The notes under the pieces were generated by a model that had not been told where the DNA came from, ran no database searches, and saw only the letters and a list, made by a program, of their open reading frames with translations. Below, one piece after another: positions 15,454 to 23,914 of a stretch of DNA of 58,841 nucleotides (positions are counted from its first letter, which is position 1; each line of letters starts with the position of its first letter). Origin of the DNA: Candidatus Kaiserbacteria bacterium. GTDB lineage: Bacteria; Patescibacteriota; Minisyncoccia; Phycocordibacterales; UBA2100. The stretch lies in NCBI GenBank assembly GCA_021413775.1, contig JAIOPS010000006.1:1-58841 (forward strand), read 5' to 3'. Both the position numbers and the translations under genes were made by a program.

Positions 15454-17661
15454 CTACACCGTTTCTTCCTCGTTCTCGCCGGCAGGTATCTGCGCGAGCT
15501 CGTCGGCATTGCCGGCACCGATAATGTCGCGGGGTTTCGCGCCGTCAGCGGGGCCGATGACGCCTCTGTCCTCAAGCAAGTCCATAAGCCGGGCAGCACG
15601 CGCATACCCGACCCCGAGTTTGCGCTGCAGGTAGGAAGTCGAGGCCTTTCCGGCTTCGATAACGGTCTTTTTGGCCTCAGGGTAGAGGTCGTCGTCATCT
15701 TCAGAATCATCAGACATTGAGGAGAATACGGCATCTATACCGCTGCCGACTTTTGCGGCGTCGGTGAAGTCGATTTCGCTCAGGAGCGGTCCGTCACTGT
15801 GCTTCGCAATCCATGCGACGACTTTCTTGACCTCATCTTCCGAGATGTACGGTGCCTGGATTCGGCGCGGTTTCGACATTTCGCCCGACAGGAAGAGCAT
15901 GTCGCCCGCGCCGAGCAGCTTCTCGGCGCCTCCCATGTCGAGAATAGTGCGTGAATCTATTTGTGAAGCGACCTGGAGTGCCACGCGGGCGGGGATGTTG
16001 GCTTTGATGAGTCCCGTAATGACTTTTACGGACGGACGTTGAGTCGAAAGGATGAGGTGGATTCCGACGGCGCGGCTCATCTGGGCGAGGCGCACGATGC
16101 CGCTCTCGAGCTCGCGCGGGTACGCCTGCATGATATCCGCGAGCTCGTCGATGATGAGAACGATGTAGGGCATGGCCTCGGGGAGCGGCTTATCCGAGCC
16201 CGCTTCGTGCTTTGCGAGTGCGACAGCGACGACGTTTTCGTGGTATGACGCGATATCCCGCACCTTTTCCGTTTCAAGAATGTTGTACCGTCGTTCCATT
16301 TCCTTAGCGAGCCACTTCAGGGCGAGTATCGCTTTCTTCGCATCGGTAATGACCGGGGTGAGGAGGTGAGGGATTGAGTTGTAGAGAGTGAGCTCGACAC
16401 GCTTCGGGTCCACCATGATGAAGCGGAGGCGCTCCGGTCCGCAGCGATAGAGAAGCGATATGACGAAGTCGTGGATGGTGACTGACTTACCCGCGCCGGT
16501 CGTACCGGCGACGAGCATGTGCGGCATTTTCGCGAGGTCCGCGAAATTCGGCGCTCCGGTGATAGAGCGGCCGAGTCCCAAAAGGAGCGGCTTGTCCGAG
16601 CTGGTGAACTGTTCATCGGAGACTATCGGCCCCATGCCGAGCGTGGTGCGTGCGATGTTCGGAACCTCGATACCGACGAGGGATTTGCCCGGGATAGGAG
16701 CTTCGATGCGGACAGGGGCGGCGGCAAGCGCGAGCTCGAGGTTTGACTGCAAGGCGACGATTTTTGAAAGCCGCACGCCTTCCGCCGGCTTCATTGCGTA
16801 TCGCGTCACGGTCGGGCCGATGGATGCTTCATCCATTTCTACCTGAATACCGAAATTCTGGAGAGTGCGCTTTATGATGTTCATATTCGCCTTCACGTCT
16901 CCGACTTCAGGCTTGCCCTTGTTCTTTGCAAGAAGCGACGCGGGAGGCGGTTCGTATGCGCTCCCTGTCGCGGCAATGATGGGGAAGCCTTCCGCCGGGG
17001 TCTCGGTCGGCGCGCGTACCGCGGGCTCCGGGGTCACCTCATCCTGTTCCTCAGGTTCTTCGGGCTCGACCTCCTCTTCTGTGTCTTCCTCTTCAGGCAA
17101 GCCCACAACAGGCACGTCGTCTACTGAGCGCTCCACCTCGGGAGATTCGCGTGTCATCCTCTCTCGAATTGCCGCGAGCACATCGCTCAGGTGTATATCG
17201 AAAGCGATGATGAGCGACACGATGATGAATGCAAAAAGAAATATCACTGTTACCGGGATGTCGACTGCCGTAACGATAGGATGCGAAACAGCGTATCCGA
17301 GTACGCCGCCCTTTCCGGTGAAAGCAAGATTCACCAACGCGAGCGCGGAGAGAAGAAAGATTCCCATGCTGAGCATCTGGACCCAGCTGACCGATTTCTC
17401 AAGCGAACGAAAAATCAAAATCGAAACTAAAATAAGAGACAGGGGAAGGAGCATATATCCGACTCCAAGAAGCCACGAGAGTCCGTTAAACGTCGCCGAG
17501 CCGAGCGTGCCGCCGAGGCCGAATGCCGCAAGTACCAGCGCACCTGCAATCGCAAAAAAAAGTATCGCGGTGACGCCGCGCAAAGCTTCGCTGCTGACAT
17601 GATGTCGCTCCGGCTCTTCCTTAGTTTTCGCGCGCCGCTTTTTTTCTTTCATCAAAGCCAT
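15454..17661 (-). CDS. ftsK: DNA translocase FtsK
   Basis: Septal DNA pump that moves chromosome ends during division. From the ATG at 17661 it has 735 aa: four membrane helices in residues 28-155, an acidic linker (residues 170-225), the alpha/beta motor with Walker A GTTGAGKS (386-393) and Walker B IVLIIDELAD, and a C-terminal gamma winged-helix domain (STSYLQRKLGVGYARAARLM) that reads KOPS-type DNA signals. The frame extends 68 codons upstream but without family similarity. It leads the operon that ends with the carbamoyltransferase. Confidence 0.96.
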   Translation of the reverse strand: MALMKEKKRRAKTKEEPERHHVSSEALRGVTAILFFAIAGALVLAAFGLGGTLGSATFNGLSWLLGVGYMLLPLSLILVSILIFRSLEKSVSWVQMLSMGIFLLSALALVNLAFTGKGGVLGYAVSHPIVTAVDIPVTVIFLFAFIIVSLIIAFDIHLSDVLAAIRERMTRESPEVERSVDDVPVVGLPEEEDTEEEVEPEEPEEQDEVTPEPAVRAPTETPAEGFPIIAATGSAYEPPPASLLAKNKGKPEVGDVKANMNIIKRTLQNFGIQVEMDEASIGPTVTRYAMKPAEGVRLSKIVALQSNLELALAAAPVRIEAPIPGKSLVGIEVPNIARTTLGMGPIVSDEQFTSSDKPLLLGLGRSITGAPNFADLAKMPHMLVAGTTGAGKSVTIHDFVISLLYRCGPERLRFIMVDPKRVELTLYNSIPHLLTPVITDAKKAILALKWLAKEMERRYNILETEKVRDIASYHENVVAVALAKHEAGSDKPLPEAMPYIVLIIDELADIMQAYPRELESGIVRLAQMSRAVGIHLILSTQRPSVKVITGLIKANIPARVALQVASQIDSRTILDMGGAEKLLGAGDMLFLSGEMSKPRRIQAPYISEDEVKKVVAWIAKHSDGPLLSEIDFTDAAKVGSGIDAVFSSMSDDSEDDDDLYPEAKKTVIEAGKASTSYLQRKLGVGYARAARLMDLLEDRGVIGPADGAKPRDIIGAGNADELAQIPAGENEEETV

Positions 17662-17748
17662 AATAGCACGCGAAGATGCAGAAATTATTGCGCATTTTAT
17701 GGATGGAATCGCTTTTTGGACATCGGTGAAGTGCTTATGAAATGAGGT

Positions 17749-17777
17749 TGCGTAAGAGCCACGTCCTTTATATAATA
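17749..17777 (+). promoter_or_regulatory. Sigma-70-type promoter for the wHTH gene
   Basis: TTGCGT (17749-17754) and TATAAT (17772-17777) are separated by 17 bases. This is one of the best promoters in the window and predicts a leader of about 45 bases before the ATG at 17829. Confidence 0.75.
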
Positions 17778-17828
17778 GACACACTCGTAACGTCTCTAAG
17801 ACATTCAGGGACAAGATTGCGAATCTAA

Positions 17829-18611
17829 ATGGACGATATAAAAGACGTGCAAAAGACAGATTCAATATCTCGCTTTATGGACGGTCACACTGTCCGTACG
17901 AATCCATTCGGGGAAAATCGCGCCGGCGACAGGGCATACAGACGAGCAGAGCGCATTGCCTCCGCAATCCACCTCCTCACAAATCACATCGGGTCCGATG
18001 AGCCGGTGAGTTCGGCGATACGTTCCGGTGCGGTGGACCTGCTCCAGCAGATGCTGCTTCTTCGTGATGAGATGAGAGCACCGCAATCGTCGTTTCTGAT
18101 GGCGGCACAGGCGAGAATTAGGCAGCTTATTTCGCTCGTAAGAATACTTACTGTCTCGGGATATATATCGATGCAAAATGCAACAACAATGGTGGAGGCG
18201 CTCGACGAACTCGGAAATTTTATGAGCGTCGCACAGCGCTCAATGTTGTCCGAAAGTTTCTCCGTCTCCCGTGATGATCTTCTCGACGTGCGAACCAGTG
18301 CGCCGGCGCGCGCTGTAAGAATAGTAAAGGACATAAAGGACACGGCCGATGCCGCGCCGTTAAATCAATCAGTGTCCGATGTATCTGAGTCCGATAACAG
18401 CGCTTTCAGAAAAGGACAGATAACGGTCCGTGCCCAAAGTATTCTCGACATCCTTCAGAGCGGGGGAGTTATGGCGATAAAGGACATCTGCTCGAATTTG
18501 CCGGAATACAGCGAGAAGATGATCCAGAGAGAGCTCCTGGGTCTCGTTGAGGGAGGTAAGGTCAAAAAGACAGGGTTAAAGCGCTGGAGCAGGTATACTA
18601 TTGTGCAATAG
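17829..18611 (+). CDS. Winged-helix protein with N-terminal helical domain
   Basis: 260-aa protein. Residues 35-155 are a run of amphipathic helices (RAYRRAERIASAIHLLTNHI, SSAIRSGAVDLLQQMLLLRDEM, ARIRQLISLVRILTVSGYIS) like a four-helix bundle. A Ser/Asp-rich linker leads to a C-terminal winged helix-turn-helix (TVRAQSILDILQSGGVMAIKD ... MIQRELLGLVEGGKVKKTG) of the kind found in DNA-binding regulators. The target is unknown. It is divergent from ftsK and has its own promoter, so control of ftsK or of itself is possible. Confidence 0.72.
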   Translation: MDDIKDVQKTDSISRFMDGHTVRTNPFGENRAGDRAYRRAERIASAIHLLTNHIGSDEPVSSAIRSGAVDLLQQMLLLRDEMRAPQSSFLMAAQARIRQLISLVRILTVSGYISMQNATTMVEALDELGNFMSVAQRSMLSESFSVSRDDLLDVRTSAPARAVRIVKDIKDTADAAPLNQSVSDVSESDNSAFRKGQITVRAQSILDILQSGGVMAIKDICSNLPEYSEKMIQRELLGLVEGGKVKKTGLKRWSRYTIVQ

Positions 18612-19248
18612 CCTTTGTGGCCTTTGTTTGATGAGATGACCCCCTCCGTGGGCCGTTGCCCGGGCTGAAATATATGGCTTTCCGGCACGTCTATATAATT
18701 GACTCCATCGTGAAGGTGGAGTAATGTACGCCCCGTAACTTATGTCGAAAGAGTGGCGCTAAACCGCGCTTTTTTGCACAAGTTATCCACAAAACGCAAA
18801 GGCGCCCAAAGCACCTGCGGATTGTGTCGCGTATAATTGCGCTGATGCTCTGGGAGCATCCGCTTGAAGCGCTCGGCGCTTCTCGTGGTTCTTTGACATT
18901 TGAATACGCATACAAAGCAAAGGGTGTCGCACACCTGTCTTCATGAGTTACATGAAGAATTCCTCATCTGTTATTCATGTAATAGATGAACGCCGCACGA
19001 CTGTTTATCCGGATACGATTGAATGACTGATAAGCTCCGCCAGCTGGCGGGTTCCCATCTCGCTGCTAATCCCAGACTCCGCGTCGACATTTATTAAGGG
19101 GTAGGGGCTAGCATAATTATTAGTTTTTCGTTCCTTCTATACAGAAGGAGCGGGAACACAAAACGCAAATATATTCACGTCGAATGAATATGGATGCGGT
19201 CCGGTAGGTTCTTCGGAACTGACTGGATACAAAAGGTCAAAACAAACT
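18612..19248 (+). other. Long gene-free region, hairpin-rich leader of the S-layer-like gene
   Basis: No credible coding frame. TATAAT occurs at 18692-18697 and within GCGTATAATT near 18832. Several perfect or near-perfect hairpins follow each other: ACTCCA/TGGAGT near 18700-18722, GATGCTC/GAGCATC near 18842-18860, GAAGCGC/GCGCTTC near 18866, CTTCATG/CATGAAG near 18940-18958, a CATCT/AGATG hairpin near 18966-18990, CCGCCAGCTGGCGG near 19039, and TCCTTCT/AGAAGGA near 19131-19150. A long structured 5' UTR is likely, but I recognise no known riboswitch or RNA family. Confidence 0.5.
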
Positions 19249-22200
19249 ATGAGTAAAGCATTAGCAACAAAAAACGTTGCGGCGATCCTCTTGTCTGTTG
19301 CGATGGTTCTCGGCTTCGCGTTTTCTTTTGCCGCTCCGGCAAAGGCTGACACGCTCTCCGATCTCCAGGCACAGATTCAGGCATTGCTCGCACAAATAGC
19401 AGCACTTCAGGGCAACACGGGTACCCAGCAGGTTGGGGGACTCAAGTGCACAGCCACCTTCACGCAGAACCTCAAAGCGGGTTCGACGGGAAGCGAAGTA
19501 ATGGCACTTCAGAAATTCCTGAACAGCATTGACGGTACGCAGATTGCGACCGCCGGCGCAGGTTCACCGGGAAATGAGACATCCTACTTTGGTCCTGCGA
19601 CCAAGGCTGGAGTAATCAAGTTCCAGGAAAAGTTCGCAGCTGACGTCCTCACACCGGTCGGCCTCACAAAGGGCACTGGTAACTGGTTCGCTTCTACACG
19701 CGCTAAGGCCAACGCGCTCTGCGCAGCTGGCACCGGCACGGGTACTGGCACCGGTACAGGAACAGTTACGGGCACGGTCACAGGTACGACATCAGGCGGT
19801 AATCTTTCCGTCGGTGCCGCATCTCAGCCTGCCAACTCGCTCGCTCCGGCTGGCGCAGCCCGCGTTCCGTTCACGACATTCACTCTCACCAACACCTCTT
19901 CACAGACGGTCACGGTCACGGGTGTGACGGTCATGCGGACAGGTCTCGCCAACGATGCGGTCTTCTCGGGCGTTGTTCTCATCGATGAGAACGGCACACA
20001 GCTCGGCAACTCGCGAACGTTCAATTCCGACCACACCTTGAGTGCTGGCGACACGTTCACGATCAACCCGGGTCAGACGAAGACGATCACGGTTGCAGGT
20101 AACATGGCTTCGTCGCTCTCGAGCTACTCAGGCCAGGTTGTCTCGCTCCAGGTCACGGGCATCAACACGACCTCGACGGTCTCGGGCTCGCTCCCGATCA
20201 CGGGCGCTTCCCAGACAATCAACTCGACACTTTCAATCGGCACTGCGGCCATGAGCCTCGGTGGTTCCGACTTGAATGCTGATCAGTCGAGCGTCAACAT
20301 CGGTACAATCGGCAACACGGGCGCATCTGTCCGCATCACTGCCGGTTCTGCTGAAGACACATGGGTCAAGTCGATCCGCTGGAACCAGTCCGGTTCTGCG
20401 AGCGCGTCTGACCTCGCCAATGTCATGACTGTTGTTGACGGTACTTCGTACCCGACGACTGTTTCGACAGACGGCAAGTACTACACGACAATCTTCCCGG
20501 GTAACGGTCTCCAGATCGCGAAGGGCCTCAACAAAGAGGTCGCCGTGAAATTCGACATCGTCTCGGGTCCGGGTCGTACAGCTGAGTTCGACATCTACAA
20601 GGCGACCGACGTCTTCGTCGTGGGTGGTACCTACGGCTACGGCATCACGCCGACACAGAGTCAGAACGGCACCGCCGGTGCCGGTTCTCAGTTCACGAAC
20701 GGTACGCCGTTCTATTCGGGCTCGGTCTTCACCATCAGCGCAGGCACGGTTACGTCGCTCTCGCGCGCGAATGAAGTCACAGCTCAGAACATCACTCTTG
20801 GTACTCCGAACCAGCCTTTGGGCGGCTTCGCGATGAACATCCAGGGTGAGGCTATCTCGGTCAGCACGATGAACTTCTACCTCGCGACATCTTCGTCGCT
20901 CGGCAGTGGTCTTCTCACAGGCGTCCGCCTCGTCGATGAAAACGGCGCGGTTGTCGCAGGACCGGTTGATGCCACGTACTACGATGCGAACAACCAGAAG
21001 GTTGCGTTCACCAACACGGTGACCTTCCCGACGGGTCGTCACGTCTACACGTTGCAGGGCCAGCTTCCGACCACTCTCGTGAATGGCGGAACGATCTACG
21101 CCAAGACTACTCCGTACACGGATTGGTCAGGCGCGACAGGTCAGTCAACGGGTAACAGCATCTCGCTCGCAGCTCTTAGCTCTCCTGTAACATCGAACAC
21201 GATGACGGTGCGCTCCGGCGCAACGACGATCTCTGTCTCGGCAACTCCGCCGAATCAGACAATCGTTTCTGGTCAGTCTCAGATGACTGTCGGTAACATC
21301 GTCTTCGACGCAACGCAGTCTGGTGAAGATGTCCGGTACACATCGGCACAGTTCACCTACATTGCGGACTCGACAGATACGAGCATCACGAACTGCTTCG
21401 CCTACGATGGCGCAACGCAGCTCAACAACAACTCAGTCAACGCCGCGGGTGTCACTTCGGCAACCGCAAAGACGTTCACCTTCAACAACACTCTCGTCGT
21501 CTCGAAAGGCACGACAAAGACTGTTGCCATCAAGTGTGACGTCCCGGGCAGCTTGACCTCGGGTTGGTTCGCATGGGGCGTGGCTGTACAGCCGGGCACC
21601 GCGAGCAACACCATCAGCGGTACAGGTGTCTCGTCTACACAGACGATTTACCCGATCGCGACGGTCAACACAGGTGCTTCAGCCAACAAGCTTACCCTCA
21701 CGGGTAGCGGCGGCCTCACGGTCGCGCTTGATGCTTCAAGCCCTTCGTACGCAATCGCAGCTGGTGGCTCCACAGGGGTAACCCTCGGCGCCCTCCGCTT
21801 CAGCGGTACGAACGAAGCGATGAAGATCGACCGCGTTGCTCTTCAGATGAGCAACACGTCGGCTTCTTCGTCTCCGTCTAACATCTCGCAGGTCTACCTC
21901 TACGACGGTGCCACACAGGTGGGTACGGCAATCTTCGCCGGCACTCGCTTCGCGACATCGACGCTGACCTCGAGCGTCATCATTCCTGCCAACGGCTACA
22001 AGATCCTGACGGTCAAGGGCGACCTTGCCGGCATCGGTCTCTCAAGCTCTGGTACGGAAGGTGCACTCGTTCAGGTTGATTACGACGATGCTGATTCAAC
22101 CGGCACACGTGCCGTCGGTCAGTCATCGGGTTCGACAATCAACCGCACCTCGTCTGCAGATACTGCAGCCTCAGGTGTCCGCGTCTTCAAGAGCCTCCCG

Positions 22201-22818
22201 ACAGTCGCGAAACTCGCGGCTCCGTCGACGACGCTTCTTGCGCAGAACGGAACGGAGCTTTACCGCTTCTCCATCTCTGCAAACGCATCGGGTGACGTAG
22301 GTCTCTACCAGGTTAAGGTGAACGTCTCGACTTCGTCAGCCAACACGGCCAACGGAACGACATCGGTCGCCAACCTGAAGATCTACGCGTACACCGACGC
22401 GGGACTCTCGTCAGGTGTCTCAGGCTTCTCTTCGGGTCTCATCTCGAACACAGTCACGACTGGTGCCAATAGCGGCAACAACACGATGGTTGTGGATCAG
22501 AGCGGCCTCGACAAAGTCGAGATTCCGGCAGGACAGACCTACTACTTCAAGGTAGTCGGCGATGTCTCGCAGGTCGCAGGAACGACCGGCTCAGCCGGCT
22601 CGGTCACGACGAAGATCTCAGGTGACTCAGCATATCCGTCTCTCGCCACCGCCCTCATGGACGATGCGACGACGATTGCTGGCGGCACTAACAGCTCTCT
22701 CGTCTGGTCGCCGAACGCGACTACGACGTCTACGACAGCTGCTGACGACTGGACCAACGGCTACGGTGTAGTCGGACTCCCGTCTGGCGGTACTGACGCT
22801 ACGACGTTGTCCAAGTAA
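19249..22818 (+). CDS. Secreted S-layer-like protein with peptidoglycan-binding domain
   Basis: 1189-aa exported protein. A signal peptide (residues 1-34, cleavage near AKADT) is followed by a short coiled coil (LSDLQAQIQALLAQIAALQ), a PG_binding_1 domain (residues 68-160, VMALQKFLN ... YFGPATKAGVIKFQEKF), a Gly/Thr repeat linker (160-180), and about 1000 residues of Ser/Thr-rich beta-sandwich repeats with motifs such as FTLTNTSSQTVTVTGV and FKVVGDVS. Cysteines are rare. This is the build of the major CPR cell-surface proteins. Strong codon preference differs from its neighbours and suggests high expression. It has a 600-base structured leader and a strong terminator. Confidence 0.85.
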   Translation: MSKALATKNVAAILLSVAMVLGFAFSFAAPAKADTLSDLQAQIQALLAQIAALQGNTGTQQVGGLKCTATFTQNLKAGSTGSEVMALQKFLNSIDGTQIATAGAGSPGNETSYFGPATKAGVIKFQEKFAADVLTPVGLTKGTGNWFASTRAKANALCAAGTGTGTGTGTGTVTGTVTGTTSGGNLSVGAASQPANSLAPAGAARVPFTTFTLTNTSSQTVTVTGVTVMRTGLANDAVFSGVVLIDENGTQLGNSRTFNSDHTLSAGDTFTINPGQTKTITVAGNMASSLSSYSGQVVSLQVTGINTTSTVSGSLPITGASQTINSTLSIGTAAMSLGGSDLNADQSSVNIGTIGNTGASVRITAGSAEDTWVKSIRWNQSGSASASDLANVMTVVDGTSYPTTVSTDGKYYTTIFPGNGLQIAKGLNKEVAVKFDIVSGPGRTAEFDIYKATDVFVVGGTYGYGITPTQSQNGTAGAGSQFTNGTPFYSGSVFTISAGTVTSLSRANEVTAQNITLGTPNQPLGGFAMNIQGEAISVSTMNFYLATSSSLGSGLLTGVRLVDENGAVVAGPVDATYYDANNQKVAFTNTVTFPTGRHVYTLQGQLPTTLVNGGTIYAKTTPYTDWSGATGQSTGNSISLAALSSPVTSNTMTVRSGATTISVSATPPNQTIVSGQSQMTVGNIVFDATQSGEDVRYTSAQFTYIADSTDTSITNCFAYDGATQLNNNSVNAAGVTSATAKTFTFNNTLVVSKGTTKTVAIKCDVPGSLTSGWFAWGVAVQPGTASNTISGTGVSSTQTIYPIATVNTGASANKLTLTGSGGLTVALDASSPSYAIAAGGSTGVTLGALRFSGTNEAMKIDRVALQMSNTSASSSPSNISQVYLYDGATQVGTAIFAGTRFATSTLTSSVIIPANGYKILTVKGDLAGIGLSSSGTEGALVQVDYDDADSTGTRAVGQSSGSTINRTSSADTAASGVRVFKSLPTVAKLAAPSTTLLAQNGTELYRFSISANASGDVGLYQVKVNVSTSSANTANGTTSVANLKIYAYTDAGLSSGVSGFSSGLISNTVTTGANSGNNTMVVDQSGLDKVEIPAGQTYYFKVVGDVSQVAGTTGSAGSVTTKISGDSAYPSLATALMDDATTIAGGTNSSLVWSPNATTTSTTAADDWTNGYGVVGLPSGGTDATTLSK
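19726..19797 (+). repeat. Low-complexity GGCACC/GGTACN repeat in S-layer-like gene
   Basis: Short in-frame repeats encoding a Gly-Thr/Val-Thr linker between the peptidoglycan-binding domain and the surface repeats. Such tracts expand and contract easily and could vary in length between strains. Confidence 0.8.
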
Positions 22819-22890
22819 TCCGGGCGCAGGAGCGTAGTCTTCTGACTACCTTTCTGCTCTCACCGTCCGTGGCGACAACGCGGACAGCAA

Positions 22891-22919
22891 AGCCCCCCTC
22901 CGAAAGGAGGGGGGCTTTT
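22891..22919 (+). terminator. Intrinsic terminator after S-layer-like gene
   Basis: An 11-bp stem AGCCCCCCTCC/GGAGGGGGGCT with a GAAA loop is followed by TTT. This is the strongest terminator in the window. Confidence 0.92.
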
Positions 22920-23063
22920 GCATATGTGCACCTTACCGGAACGAAGTTCCGGTCATCTGCGCACGTATGTAAAAGCGGCCGGAGCCGACACGCGAATGCG
23001 TGGGACGGCGAGGCGGGGCCTGCGCGCACCCGACTACTGCCGGGTGACGTGTGGGCTTTTGCG
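22914..23063 (+). repeat. Structured GC-rich element, copy 2 (after S-layer-like gene)
   Basis: It begins in the terminator tail: GCTTTTGCATATGTGCAC (22914-22931), hairpin CCGGAAC-GAA-GTTCCGG (22936-22952), an inverted version of the first segment (22959-22976), block CGGCCGGAGC (22976-22985), hairpin CACGC-GAAT-GCGTG (22989-23002), block GCGAGGCGGGG(c)CTGCG (to 23024), hairpin CACCCG/CGGGTG (23027-23046), then a partial direct copy GGGCTTTTGCG (23053-23063). Blocks match copy 1 at 7773-7823, while the intervening hairpins differ in sequence but keep pairing. It is noncoding. Confidence 0.65.
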
Positions 23064-23098
23064 TTGGGGCGGCTTTTGAGTCGGAGAGCTGCTTGGTG

Positions 23099-23104
23099 TA
23101 GAAT
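23099..23104 (+). promoter_or_regulatory. -10-like TAGAAT, leaderless-type
   Basis: TAGAAT, then GCCGCC, then ATG: a 6-base gap, nearly identical to the secD start region (TAGAAT-GCCCGCC-ATG). Confidence 0.5.
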
Positions 23105-23110
23105 GCCGCC

Positions 23111-23851
23111 ATGACACAACGAAGCCAAAAAATCACCATTGCGGCAGCACTCATCCTCGCAATAGCCGTACTTCTCCTGAGTGTTGCGTATAACCGCGGT
23201 GCGCTTACGTTCGACGGATGGAAACCGCGCTTCTCCTTGAGCGCTTTTAAGAATCCGAAGCCGTCTCTCGACCGCCCTATTACGTTTCCCGCTGATTTCA
23301 CACAGGAGGCGCAGACTCTCTTTAATCAGCAGCTCGCCAAAACAAAGGCCGCTATCGAAGCGGACCCGAGCGACGTTTCCGCGTGGTTTGACCTCGCTAT
23401 CGATTACCGCATGGTGGGGGATTACGAAGGAGCGGTTGCTATCTGGAAATACATAAGCGCGAAGTATCCGACCGAGGGCATATCACTCCACAATCTCGGT
23501 GAGTATTACTTCCATACCGCGAAGGACTATCCAACCGCAGAGAACTACTACCGCCAGTCCATCAAAGTCGCTCCGCATCTCGAACAGAACTACCTCGACC
23601 TCGCCGATATGTACACGTACGTATACAAGCAGGATACGGATGCCACGGTGAACATCCTCAAAGAGGGTATTGCCAATCTCGTCGCGCCGGAGAACGTGAA
23701 CCTCGAAATCCAGCTCGCCGCATACTATGCATCAAAGGGCGACACCGCCGATGCGCGCACCTACTACCAGCAGGCGCTCCAGACAGCCCGTGCGCTCAAG
23801 AACACCACCCTCATCACGCAGCTCGAGAAATCCCTCTCCCGCCTCAAGTAA
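23111..23851 (+). CDS. Membrane-anchored TPR protein
   Basis: 246-aa protein with an N-terminal membrane anchor (ITIAAALILAIAVLLLSVAY, residues 8-27) and tetratricopeptide-like repeats from about residue 75 (DVSAWFDLAIDYRMVGDYEGAVAIW, ISLHNLGEYYFHTAKDYPTAENYYRQSI, QNYLDLADMYTYVY, ADARTYYQQALQTA). TPR arrays bind partner proteins; the partner here is unknown. The start is fixed by the leaderless-type box. The palindrome pair of the RAYT family begins 23 bases after its stop. Confidence 0.83.
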   Translation: MTQRSQKITIAAALILAIAVLLLSVAYNRGALTFDGWKPRFSLSAFKNPKPSLDRPITFPADFTQEAQTLFNQQLAKTKAAIEADPSDVSAWFDLAIDYRMVGDYEGAVAIWKYISAKYPTEGISLHNLGEYYFHTAKDYPTAENYYRQSIKVAPHLEQNYLDLADMYTYVYKQDTDATVNILKEGIANLVAPENVNLEIQLAAYYASKGDTADARTYYQQALQTARALKNTTLITQLEKSLSRLK

Positions 23852-23874
23852 CCCCCCCAGAATCCGTTGCCACA

Positions 23875-23914
23875 TACAAAGGTGACACCTTCGTACGAAG
23901 GTGTCACCTTTGTA
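23875..23914. repeat. RAYT-type palindrome pair, copy a
   Basis: A perfect 40-base inverted repeat made of two head-to-head units, TACAAAGGTGACACCTTCG and its reverse complement. Each unit is itself a hairpin around GGTGACACC. The second unit encodes the last codons and the TGA stop (23904-23906) of the adjacent transposase. It may also act as a terminator between the two convergent genes. Confidence 0.9.

Noticed and set aside
18783..18791. TTATCCACA, a perfect DnaA-box sequence, with a reverse match at 24629-24637
   Set aside because: Single isolated boxes thousands of bases apart, with no dnaA/dnaN, no AT-rich unwinding region and no box cluster. Not an origin.
18612..19248. Short open frames on both strands of the S-layer leader
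   Set aside because: They have no start context, no family similarity and cut across the hairpins; Cys/Arg-rich composition is typical of noncoding frames.
19726..19797. Regular short repeats that could suggest a CRISPR array or satellite
   Set aside because: They are in frame within a coding gene and encode a Gly/Thr linker; there are no spacers and no cas genes.
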